From Chaetorhynchus papuensis (lineage: Eukaryota; Chordata; Aves; Passeriformes; Rhipiduridae), in contig VWYX01000629.1 of the NCBI GenBank assembly GCA_013396525.1, forward strand, positions 348,464 through 412,463: a stretch of 64,000 nucleotides of DNA. Direction: 5' to 3'. The notes under the pieces are model-generated. The model was not told where the DNA came from and made no database searches. It worked only from the letters and a program-made list of their open reading frames with translations. A program made the translations under genes and the position numbers. Below are positions 56,001-64,000 of this stretch, one piece after another; the first letter of the stretch is position 1; the number at the start of each line of letters is the position of its first letter.

Positions 56001-59000
56001 TTTTTTAACATTGTAGGCACTTTTTGGTTTTAAAATTATTCTGAAAGCAAATCTTAACTGGTGGTTTCTAATGATTCTGTGATTTTCTTTTTTAAATGTA
56101 TGCTGTGTAATCCTGTGACTCTTCCTGTTGAACTAGAAAACATCAAGCCACCCTGCAAAGACGCACAGCCTGTGGAAGGGGAGGGAGTCAAGACACTAAA
56201 GCCAAAATCCATTTCACTTCAAGAAACACCTTCCATGAAAACAACTCCTGCAAGAGTTCCTAGGAGTGAATCAGTCAGTTGCTCACAGTCAGCAAAGACA
56301 GAGAAAAGGTGAGTATTTCTCCATTGTTCCTGTGTTCTAGGACAATTATAGATGGACAAAGAGATGCTAAGCATTTTGCCTAGGATGATGTGATTCCTCT
56401 GCTACCTAGGAACTTCTACTAATTCAGCATTTGTTAATGGTTGAGTAGCTGGAAACCAGAGTTTTCAGTCTCCAGTATAACAGGGAGAATATAAACTGAT
56501 CTCTGAAGGTATCAAAACTGATCTGTTAGTAATTCATACCTTTTAACAAGAGTGTATTGATTTTTTTTTTACTTGTATCATTATAACTTTGAGAATTCAT
56601 GTCCCTTTTTCTACATGTGGATGCAGCTTAGGCTTTTCAAAAGAATGCATTTTTCACTTCTAATTGCTGCCCTTATTCTGCCTTCTAGCCATGTGCTGTT
56701 TCCTTCAGTCATTTTATAATGGTGTATACAATACTGAACCTTTAAATGATGTCTTCAAAGGTGAGACTTTGTCAGAATGCTGCAGCATTTGAATTTGTAA
56801 TCCTGACAGAGTGTCTACGTCCCCTGAAAGAATTCCTGAGCATTCCTGGACCATCTTTGGCTGTTTCTGAAATGACAGCTTTATTGTGATGATCATGTTA
56901 GGGCTGTTGATATATTGATTAAATTTTGGTATAGTTGTGGCTCGCTGTGTCACAAAGCCTGAGCCACCCTCTTTTCCTACTCAGGAGTCCTCATAATCTG
57001 ATTTTGTGAATTAATGACGTCACTGCAGGACTGTTGCAACAGCTCTGCCCCTTCATGGTCTCGGAGGGGTAAGAGGACAGTCATGGGCCTCATGAGGGCA
57101 AGCTGGTGGAAAGAGTCATGAGAGGTTTATGCCACTTGAAGCATCCCTGAGATCTTTATTGGCTCTCAAGTGGCCATTATTTTTCCACGTATTTTTCCAT
57201 ATCTCTCTGTACTTCAGTAACCACCTTAATGGCTTTTCTTGCAGGCTCAGGGTATGCTCAGTGCCTGATTGTTTCTTGCAAGATCTTTCAAATCCAGATT
57301 CCCTCTATGTGAAGTATTTCAAGAAGAATAAAGAGGAGCTGGCCCAGAAGCTCTACAAGCTGTTCAATAGCACCATCTTTGAGCAAAAGGTTGGTTTCAA
57401 AACAAGAACTGCCATTCTAAAATGCTTGTTAATATGCTGCTCCTCACTTTTTGATGTGATTGCTCTTTATCCTCTTCAGTCTGTAGAAGTTAAGCTTTAT
57501 AGCAATGGCTTATGTTTGAATTAGTCCAAGCAATTTCTTTGAAAGGGATTTGTTACCACTGTGATGCAGCAGTTTTGGCTTTGCTTTCCCAGCTGTAATG
57601 GAAATGCTGCACGTAATCCTTGTTCCTTCCTATTGCATGTTCCTGTCTGCCTTTCTGGAACAGGTGAAAAACGTGGTGATCCTTCAAAAAACAGTTTAGG
57701 GCAAACATAAAGCTACAAGTTGTGTTTCAAATTTAAGGTTCAATTTCAGGTAACTGTTGTCTTGACCTGGGATCATCATCTGGGTTATTGGGGACCCTCC
57801 TCTGGGGAGAAATATCCTTGAAAGAAAGGGTGCTGCCCTCAGTAATTCCAATGGGATTTTCCCCAGGAAGGAAAGTGTTTTCATGCAAATGAGAAAATAT
57901 TGTTGAGCTGACCAAGAACAGGCTGAGGTCATGATTTTACACAAAACTGAGCTGAACAAATTCACAGAGTGAAATACCTTACTGCCCAATGCTTCAGCCC
58001 TGTACTCAGAGGTAGAATAGAGGAACTAAGGACTTTGTGTCTGATCCTGCATTATGAAACTCCCATTGTTGGTTACAGGAACACTGATGGTGGGAATAAG
58101 AAGCCAGGGAGGGGGAGTTGGCTTTTTAAATGTTAAAGGCACCAGCAGAGACATCCTGGACTGGCTTTGCAGTAAATACAAGGGGAGTCAGAGGGCCAGA
58201 AGATAGAGAGAGGTAGGAGAGGGCAGATGACATGTGCTGTTTTGTTTTTCAGTTACCAGAGAACATGGTAATAATCTGGAATAAGAAGATGAGAAAAACA
58301 GCGGGGTATTGTGTAACGGGGCAGAGGGAAGGCCCTGAAGGGAAGCGTTACGCTCGCATTGAACTCTCTGAGAAAGTCTGTGACTCTGCAGGTAGGTCAG
58401 AGAAAGGGTGTGTTGATTCTTCCTTGAGGAAGCAAGTTCTAGAGATAAAAGCATGAATCTGATGCTTAAGAGATCTGGAACTGGAGCCTGCTTTGAAATT
58501 TTATATCATCTTGTGTAAATAAATAAATATATGTATGGATTTATCCCCATTCCACAGCCCTTTTAAGAGGCTGGACAAATGTACAAAATGTGAGAACAGA
58601 GATGTAGTCACACTAAGAAATATAAACAAAGTACTGCAGTTAATGAAGACCTACAGGCATTGTGTTACTCTAATTCTGTGTTAGTCTGTGGCAGTCTAAA
58701 ATCTGACTTCTTCCATCACAGCTAGCCACCTTGTTGGTAGTATTTAAAGCTGGAATAAAGGCAGGTCAGTGCCAGATTAAGTTCTATTATGTGGTACTGT
58801 AACTGTTACTTCTCCTTCATCCCCTCCCAATATGGGAAAATGAATCATAAAATGGTTTGGATTGAAAGGGATCTTAAAGACCATCTTGTACCAACTCCCT
58901 GCCATGGGTAGGGACACCTTCCACTAGACCAGGTTTCTCCAAACCCTGTCCAAGCTTGCATTGAACACTTCCAGGGATGGGGCAGCTTTACCAGCCAGGT

Positions 59001-61003
59001 TAGGTGTTTGGGGGAGTAACTAGGATGCAGAACTGGGGCTGATCATAAAACTGGAAATGCACTAAGTAAAACCTTGTTTTAGAGCATTTTGTCTTATCAA
59101 GACATTGGTAGTTCTAACCTCCAAAATAACTCTTGCATTTTAGTACAGAATGAGAGACAGAGGTCTGAAGCAGTGACCAGAGGTGAGCATGTTCTTCCCC
59201 ACACCTGACTGATCTTTGTCTTTGTTATCTTTACCTCCAGATCGCCTTCGGGACACGCTGATCCACGAGGTTTGCCACGCAGCCACCTGGCTCATCAACG
59301 GTGTTCGGGACGGGCACGGGCGATTCTGGAGATTCTATGCCAACAAATCAGCTGTAATTCATCCAGAACTGCCCGTGGTGACACGATGCCACAGCTATGA
59401 GATTCATTACAAATACACCTATGAGTGTGTTCGGTGCAAAGCTACGTGAGTAATGTTTTCATCTTGCACATGGCTGTGTATTAACTTGCTAACTTGGCAG
59501 TCTCCTGTGTCTACAAATCAGGGGTCTCTGAAATTGTAAAGCAATTTGGATACTCTGATGTTTTCCAGAGCCCACAGAACCTCACTGTGTGAGGCCACAT
59601 GTTTGTTTCCAAGTAGTTTCAGTTCTAGTTCAGACGTCAGGACAGAACAGTCAGAAGTGTTGTCTGAGGACCCCTGGTGATGAGGGAAGGTCTTTGGGAA
59701 GCCGTAAGAGATACATACCTAAGCTTTGAAGGAACAAATCCCTGTAAAAACTGGGCACAGAGTATTTGACAGTGATTAGATAGTAGAAAAAACTATCAGA
59801 GGGAGCTTCCTTGGGGTCTGTGTCCTGATGACTTTAAATTATCACTGCAGCCACACAGATGTGAGCAGCACTGTGCTGGGAAGGATTGACACTAGGACAT
59901 GACCTGTAATGATGACACCATTTATGGCAATTTTTTTTACCTTTAGCCCTCAGTAAGATTGAAGCTCTTTGATTGAATTTTAATGTAGTGTACATCTGTC
60001 ATTGAGATTTCATAGAAACTAAAATAGATGCAGAAGGTCAGGTTGGGGAAAGCAGATTCATATGTGTGACTCCCAGAAGTATTGGAAGGAAGCACCTGAC
60101 ATAGCCTGAAGTGTTTTTTAGGACTACGCAGTCAGTAGTTGCTTAGATGCAACAAAGCATTGAGAAGATTTTTTTCTTTTAGTGATGTCTTTGAGGACAA
60201 ACTTCAAGAGGCGGTTGATACATGAGTTGTGGAGGTATTTGGAAATGTTGTAGCACTTCATACTCCAGGCTGAGAGTAGAACTACAAGACAGAGGAAGGA
60301 ACCAAGCTGAAAAAAACAGCAGAAAAAGTTCTGGGGTAGAGAAGTTAATACAGATTTGGTTGTACCACTGTGTTCCGGACGACAACTGACAGAACAAGAG
60401 GACACAGTCTCAAGCTGCGCCAAGGAAAATATAGATTGGGTATTAGGAACAAGTTTTTTACAGAAAGAGTCATAAAATATTGGAATAGTCTACCTGGGGA
60501 GGTGGTGGAGTCACCATCCCTGGACGTGTTTAAAAAGAGACTGGATGTAGTGCTCAGTGTCATGGTTTAGTTTAGTTGAGGTGTTGGGGCATAGGTTGGA
60601 CTCGATGACCTTGAAGGTCTCTTCCAACCTGGCGATTCTGTGATTCTGTGCTGTACTGTTCTCTGTTCTAAAATGCTGCCTTTAGAAATGTGACCTCAGC
60701 AGAAGAGAAAGGAGCTCTGTGGAATCAAAGTGCTTGTGTTTGCCTTTCAGGATCGGGCGGCACTCGCGCTCCCTGGACACGGCGCGGTTCGTGTGCGCCT
60801 TCTGCAGGGGGCAGCTGGTCCTGAGGCAGCCCCCGGGCAAGGGGGGCACCCCTGCCAGGACACAGCTCACGCCCTTTGCTAAGTATGTGAAGGAAAACTA
60901 TGGACTTGCTAAGAGAGAGCAGCACGGGCTGAGTCATGCAGAGGTCATGAAGAAACTCAGCGCTGATTTTGCTTTGAAAACCAAACTGGAAGATTCCTTT
61001 TAA
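52860..61003 (+). CDS. GCNA: GCNA (ACRC), germ cell nuclear acidic protein with SprT-like protease domain (10 exons)
   Basis: GCNA is a germ-cell protein that limits DNA-protein crosslinks and protects genome stability in gametes. Ten exons join in frame to 1722 nt, 573 codons plus stop. Layout: a GC-rich Ala/Gly/Pro/Arg N-terminus (exon 1), a disordered Ser/Asp/Glu- and Lys-rich region (exons 2-6), the SprT-like domain (exons 7-9) with zinc-metalloprotease HEVCH at 59264-59278, a zinc ribbon with two CxxC pairs spanning exons 9-10, and a C-terminal HMG-box-like tail. Human GCNA is longer because of an expanded acidic repeat that is absent here, and as I recall it ends soon after the zinc ribbon. 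The start rests on exon 1 phase matching exon 2 and on the ATG in the CpG island; exons 7-10 are certain by homology, exons 1-3 less so. Confidence 0.92.
53057..53873 (+). other. GCNA: GCNA intron 1 with TA-rich microsatellite
   Basis: 817-bp intron. About 53130-53290 is a low-complexity tract of TA, (ta/tc)-type tetranucleotides and CA/TG runs, including acacacacatgtataatacatgtgtgtg-like inverted symmetry. No further exon was confirmed. Confidence 0.7.
53874..53920 (+). CDS. GCNA: GCNA exon 2
   Basis: Acceptor tttttgcag, donor aatgt|gtaagt. It encodes NALYFSSSSDDEFEM-type sequence (one Ser from the junction), an aliphatic-aromatic core followed by Ser/Asp like the SUMO-interacting-type motifs at the human GCNA N-terminus. 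Confidence 0.75.
54365..54416 (+). CDS. GCNA: GCNA exon 3
   Basis: Acceptor gtttcag, donor gcaag|gtgggt. It encodes LAKMKTPKSVSKRTDA, in phase with exons 2 and 4. Short and basic; supported by phase rather than homology. Confidence 0.72.
54789..54862 (+). CDS. GCNA: GCNA exon 4
   Basis: Acceptor ttttacag after a long T tract, donor gagtg|gtgagc. It encodes LKGFIDDSDDYFLDLKVKKS then TTKS, an acidic SIM-like segment. Confidence 0.78.
55389..55826 (+). CDS. GCNA: GCNA exon 5, disordered acidic region
   Basis: Acceptor aattgcag, donor agcag|gtgagc, 146 codons. Hydrophilic, with DTSSDTEDSVFVESP, KCINLSPPQNRKEL and SDSSDDSFGSLMERIKER; this is the short avian counterpart of the human acidic repeat region. 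Confidence 0.85.
56137..56308 (+). CDS. GCNA: GCNA exon 6
   Basis: Acceptor aactag, donor aaaag|gtgagt. It encodes a Lys/Pro/Ser-rich linker (ENIKPPCKDAQPVEGEGVKT, RVPRSESVSCSQSAKTEK). Confidence 0.82.
57245..57389 (+). CDS. GCNA: GCNA exon 7, start of SprT-like domain
   Basis: Acceptor cttgcag, donor caaaag|gttggt. It encodes RVCSVPDCFLQDLSNPDSLY and KKNKEELAQKLYKLFNSTIF, aligning with CKVPGCFLQDL and the LYDLFN-type helix of human GCNA. Confidence 0.93.
58253..58391 (+). CDS. GCNA: GCNA exon 8, SprT-like domain
   Basis: Acceptor tttttcag, donor ctgcag|gtaggt. It encodes LPENMVIIWNKKMRKTAGYC, then a Gly/Glu/Arg-rich turn and ARIELSEKVCDSA, just before the protease helix. Confidence 0.94.
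58843..58990 (-). mobile_element. CR1 LINE fragment in GCNA intron 8, antisense
   Basis: aatcataaaatggtttgg, gggatcttaaagaccatc, ccctgccatgggtaggga and caccttccactagaccag are the reverse complement of the avian CR1 3' region; diverged and 5'-truncated. Confidence 0.88.
59241..59445 (+). CDS. GCNA: GCNA exon 9, protease active site
   Basis: Acceptor acctccag, donor gctac|gtgagt. It encodes DRLRDTLIHEVCHAATWLIN with the HExxH zinc site at 59264-59278, then GHGRFWRFYANKSAVIHPEL and the first CxxC (ECVRC) of the zinc ribbon. Confidence 0.97.
59941..60063 (+). repeat. Local duplication, copy A
   Basis: Starts ctttagccctcagtaagatt and ends ggggaaagcagattca. It is repeated in direct orientation at 61426-61547 with scattered substitutions and small indels. 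The element was not recognised as CR1. Confidence 0.9.
60379..60650 (+). mobile_element. CR1 LINE 3' region in GCNA intron 9
   Basis: Contains acaagaggacacagtctcaa, gaggtggtggagtcaccatc, ttggactcgatgaccttgaa and ends gattctgtgattctgtg, the typical avian CR1 3' tail with its short terminal repeats. 5'-truncated. Confidence 0.9.
60751..61003 (+). CDS. GCNA: GCNA terminal exon 10, zinc ribbon and HMG-box-like tail
   Basis: Acceptor cctttcag; stop TAA 61001-61003. It encodes IGRHSRSLDTARFVCAFCRG with the second CxxC, then TPFAKYVKENYGLAKREQHG and SHAEVMKKLSADFALKTKLE, an HMG-box-like pattern. Confidence 0.95.
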
Positions 61004-61425
61004 TGTCTCAATGTACCTCATTTCTTGGTGCCACTTACATTTTGTATCGAGAGTAGTAAAAGTTCTGAGCAGCACTTACACATAGCATGTCTTCAGTGAC
61101 TCCAGTGAATAAGGGATTTACTATTTTATCTGGGCAGCTGATGTGCTGTAGACTCTGTGTGTGTGTGCTGAAGAACTGCTGGGTGTGCATCTGGCTGAGA
61201 TTGCCAGAGGCAAGAAGTCCAGGCCCACCAGCCCAAGTCCTCTGACTCTCTCTGGATGACTCCAAGGCAGGAAAAGGGGCATACCTCAGTTGGGCTTCAA
61301 CATGGGTTCAGATATTCTCCCATGTAGAGTTTCCTGAGAGATCCTTGGCTGGTTTTGTTAAAATTAAGTGGTGGGTAGATGGTGCCTTAAATCCATTAAG
61401 AGAATGTGTGAATTTCTCCAAAGCC

Positions 61426-61547
61426 CTTTAGCCCTCAGTAAGATTGAAGCTCTTTGATTGATTTGAATGTAGTGTACCTCTATCACTGAGATGTCATAGA
61501 AACTGAAATAGAGGCAGAAGGTCAGGCTGGGGAAAGCAGATTCAAAT
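61426..61547 (+). repeat. Local duplication, copy B
   Basis: Direct repeat of 59941-60063, starting ctttagccctcagtaagatt, here inside the GCNA 3'UTR. Confidence 0.9.
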
Positions 61548-61677
61548 GCTTTCCCCATAGAATGAGGAGGTCTTGTCAATGGCTTAAGTCTTTCATGTAA
61601 AATGCAACTGAATGTGTGTTACAGTGTTTGTGTCTTCTGTAAGCAAATTGCTCAGGGGATTAATAATTTTGATAATC

Positions 61678-61683
61678 AATAAA
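61678..61683 (+). terminator. GCNA: GCNA poly(A) signal AATAAA
   Basis: Canonical AATAAA in gataatcaataaatgcc, about 675 bp after the stop, in an AT-rich context. Confidence 0.65.
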
Positions 61684-61690
61684 TGCCAGT

Positions 61691-63232
61691 TTGATACTAA
61701 CTCTTGCAATGAATCAGGCTGCTTTGTTTCAATTTAATCATGGCTGTGTAGGAATACAGAACCCTGGTACCAGCCCAGCTCTCCTGGCTGGGGAGCCAGG
61801 CTGTGGATCAGCACAGTCCTTAACATCCTTTTGTCACTGGGATTACAATCCAAGGATCCCCATTCCAGGAGGCCCAGGGCTGCTGGGTCATATCCCAGGA
61901 GCCCTCATCAATCCTGGGGGCACTGAGGCACCACCCTCCCTTCCCCAGCCAGATGAAGGTAGGGAGCATTTGAACTAGAAAACCAATAGCAAAAACAACA
62001 GCACGAAACCACTGACCGTTCAAAAACTGATTAATTACTGTTCACAGCACGTCCAAGGAAAAGGAAAACAGTAGGGAGCAATACACTTCAAGGAAGTTCT
62101 ACTCTTGGGGAATTTGCTAGTAGAAATGCAGAAAGATTGAAAAGTCAAATACGATAAAGCAATGGGGTTCTGGGGCTTCCACATCTTGACAGCACTTTAC
62201 AGCTGCTGCTCAATATTGGCTGTCAATGACAGGGAGCACCTTCCTCAGCTCTGTTACTTTCATTGTCCCATCCTTTGCTCATGTGAGACACATTCACAAG
62301 ACAAAACACAGATGAGGATGTACATGATGGGGGATGCTGTGAAATGCAACACCAAGAACATTTAAAGGGATTAGTTCAACAGCAGCTAATTTGTTCCAGT
62401 CTTAAGAAATTTCTGCAGTTCAGCATGTAAGAATGTCAGGCTTGTGTATCTACCAGTTCTCTGCCCAGCATCTCAACCTTCTTCCCTCTGGGAAGGAAGC
62501 ACAGTCCTCTCACTGAGCCAGCAGAAATAATTCATTTTGTACAGAACCTCAGTGCTGGGCACACATCAACATTCCATGGAGTAAGAGACTACAGACTGAC
62601 CAAAAAATGCAGGCACTGGCATGCTGTAGCATTCATTTCATTCCTACTCCCAACAGCTCTAGCTTTGGAATTCTTTATTTGGTTTGACGTATACTGAACA
62701 CAGATCCTATGTCAAAGGTCTTCCAGGTCTGTTCCCAAGCTTCCCTCCCACCTCTTACCTGCCTGGGTGAATGACCAGTGATCCAAAACATTCCTAGATA
62801 AAAGATCATGGCCAACTGAAGCTACTAAGAGAAGGCAAAAGTTGGCAGCATCAGATATGACAGCAGGGACACACTTTTCCCCTCTAACCCTCCTGTTCCA
62901 GGCTCCTGGAATAAATGTAAAGGAGTAGGACTTCTGTCAAAATATAGAGGGAGAAACAACATGTTCCCTAGGTGTGTGCTCTCCAAAACAGGAGTGTTCA
63001 GGTGCTGCCCAGCCCCACCACTGTTCCAGATGTGCAGCACCTGCAGACACAGCACTGCTTTGCACCAAGCTGGGGCAGGTAAAGTCCTGATCCTGGAGAT
63101 GTGCTCTTTGCTGCAAGAGAAGAGGCACAGCCAGTACCTTCACTGAGAGGCAAGGTAGGGCCACCCTTCAGCCTGGAGTAGTTCTTGAAGATTTTTTTCA
63201 TGTCTCTTTCCTGAAGGGTCTGCATTTCCTCC
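61691..63232. other. Intergenic segment with no assigned gene
   Basis: About 1.5 kb between the GCNA poly(A) signal and the minus-strand coding exon. It may contain the 3' part of that minus-strand gene: a reverse AATAAA (plus-strand tttatt) lies at 62674-62679, and a codon-like minus-strand stretch lies at about 63160-63232. No domain was recognised. Confidence 0.5.
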
Positions 63233-63384
63233 TCACTCTAAAGCAGCGAGTTCCTCCAGCAGCTGCTCCTTCTCCTGCTGCAGCTCCTGCACACGCTGTT
63301 TGTTCTGTTCCAGTCTGTCCTCCAGCCACTGCAGCAGGGGCCCACTGATGGCAGACATTTGGCTGCAGAGGTTCTTTGTGAACA
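63233..63384 (-). CDS. Coiled-coil protein exon, unrecognised gene, probably frame-disrupted
   Basis: On the minus strand, acceptor ctctttgcag precedes an open segment ending at TGA 63235-63233. From an internal Met (63358-63356) it reads MSAISGPLLQWLEDRLEQNK then QRVQELQQEKEQLLEELAAL, a clear heptad-type coiled coil rich in Gln, Glu and Leu. Immediately after the stop, one frame over, the strand reads EEEMQTLQERDMKKIFKNYS, which continues the same style. One extra base near 63235 would explain both. It may be the last exon of a small coiled-coil gene, a sequence error or a decaying copy. I do not recognise the family; no neighbour of the human locus known to me matches. Confidence 0.5.
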
Positions 63385-64000
63385 CTGCAAAGAGCAACAA
63401 CACATCGTGCCAGGGCAACGCACAAAAGACTCGGTGCTACAGCACCCCCAAAGCCAACAGACAGCCAAGGAAACCTTCCAATATCGTGGCCATGGCACCC
63501 ACACATCTCCACAGCAAGGTCAGAACCAGCAGCTTGTTAACAGGGAAACACCATTGCAGTCTGACCCAGGCAGGGATGACAGACCTACAGTGAAAATCTG
63601 CACACAGCTCATCACTGATGCTAATTAATTTCTAAATCTAGAAGCATCATTGTATGCCTCATTTCCTAAACGTGTGAGAATGGACAGTGGGGTAATAAAC
63701 TGGGACCAGAAGTGGGATTAGGATTCACCCCATCACACTGGCAAAAGGAAAGATGTCACACCCATTTAATACATATAAAGTACCAGGAGATGGAAGTGTG
63801 CACACAGGGCAGCGAGACACTACTTTAACACTCAACAAATCCCAAATCCCCTTTCCTGTTCCAACAGAAAAAAATAACCTAAACAAACCAAACCCTAAAA
63901 CCCCCAAACAATCCCAAAGTCTTTTGTAATTTTAACCAATTCTACAAAGCCTGAAGGATACAATATTCCTGAACCCCAGGATTAGGGTGTTTTACAGCCT

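Larger units (their letters stand above)
59446..60750 (+). other. GCNA: GCNA intron 9
   Basis: 1305-bp intron holding copy A of a local duplication (59941-60063) and a sense CR1 tail (60379-60650). Nothing else was recognised. Confidence 0.8.
61004..61690 (+). other. GCNA: GCNA 3'UTR
   Basis: About 680 bp from the stop to just past the poly(A) signal, including copy B of the local duplication. Confidence 0.75.

Noticed and set aside
60345..60563. 72-residue reverse-strand open frame
   Set aside because: It is the antisense of the CR1 tail at 60379-60650.
62674..62679. Reverse-strand AATAAA as the 3' end of the right-edge gene
   Set aside because: A single hexamer in AT-rich DNA about 550 bp from the exon, with the gene itself unidentified; too weak to annotate as a feature.

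Overview
This is vertebrate genomic DNA, almost certainly from a bird. It is AT-leaning and has long GT-AG introns, two CpG-island promoters and CR1 retroposon tails of the avian type. The proteins are close to, but distinct from, their mammalian orthologues. Three protein-coding genes lie head to tail on the + strand: TAF1 (5' end outside the window), OGT (complete) and GCNA/ACRC (complete). The same order is known at human Xq13.1, so this is a conserved syntenic block. A fourth, fragmentary coding region lies on the - strand at the right edge.

Region by region: 1-567 is TAF1 intron. 568-28320 holds 38 exons whose reading frames join without a break and end at TGA 28318-28320. 28321-29921 holds the TAF1 3'UTR, a 22-bp minisatellite interrupted by 145 N, and the OGT CpG-island promoter. 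29922-51726 holds 22 OGT coding exons (1045 codons). 51727-52859 holds the OGT 3'UTR, its AATAAA, and the GCNA promoter. 52860-61003 holds 10 GCNA exons (573 codons). 61004-63232 holds the GCNA 3'UTR and poly(A) signal, then unassigned DNA. 63233-63384 (-) is a coiled-coil exon of an unrecognised gene with a probable frame disruption. Every exon boundary was set by requiring splice dinucleotides, matching phases and family-conserved protein across the junction.

The three genes do not form a pathway. TAF1 is the scaffold subunit of TFIID. OGT adds O-GlcNAc to nuclear and cytoplasmic proteins, including transcription machinery. GCNA is a germ-cell SprT-like protease linked to DNA-protein crosslink repair and genome stability. 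OGT and GCNA have CpG-island promoters that both contain a palindromic NRF1-type GCGCATGCGC element, and the OGT poly(A) signal is only about 270 bp from the GCNA start codon.

The observations most worth a second look are these. OGT intron 4, the intron known in mammals as the detained (regulated-retention) intron, carries long CpG-rich blocks. The segment matching the human mitochondrial-OGT start is recognisable there, but its ATG is ATA and its frame is closed. GCNA keeps a C-terminal HMG-box-like tail that I recall being absent from the human protein. TAF1 has two GC-AG introns, a phase-symmetric 38-codon candidate cassette exon and two locally divergent junctions. A roughly 120-bp sequence flanks the last GCNA exon in two copies. 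I saw no CRISPR array, operon or prokaryotic-type mobile system.
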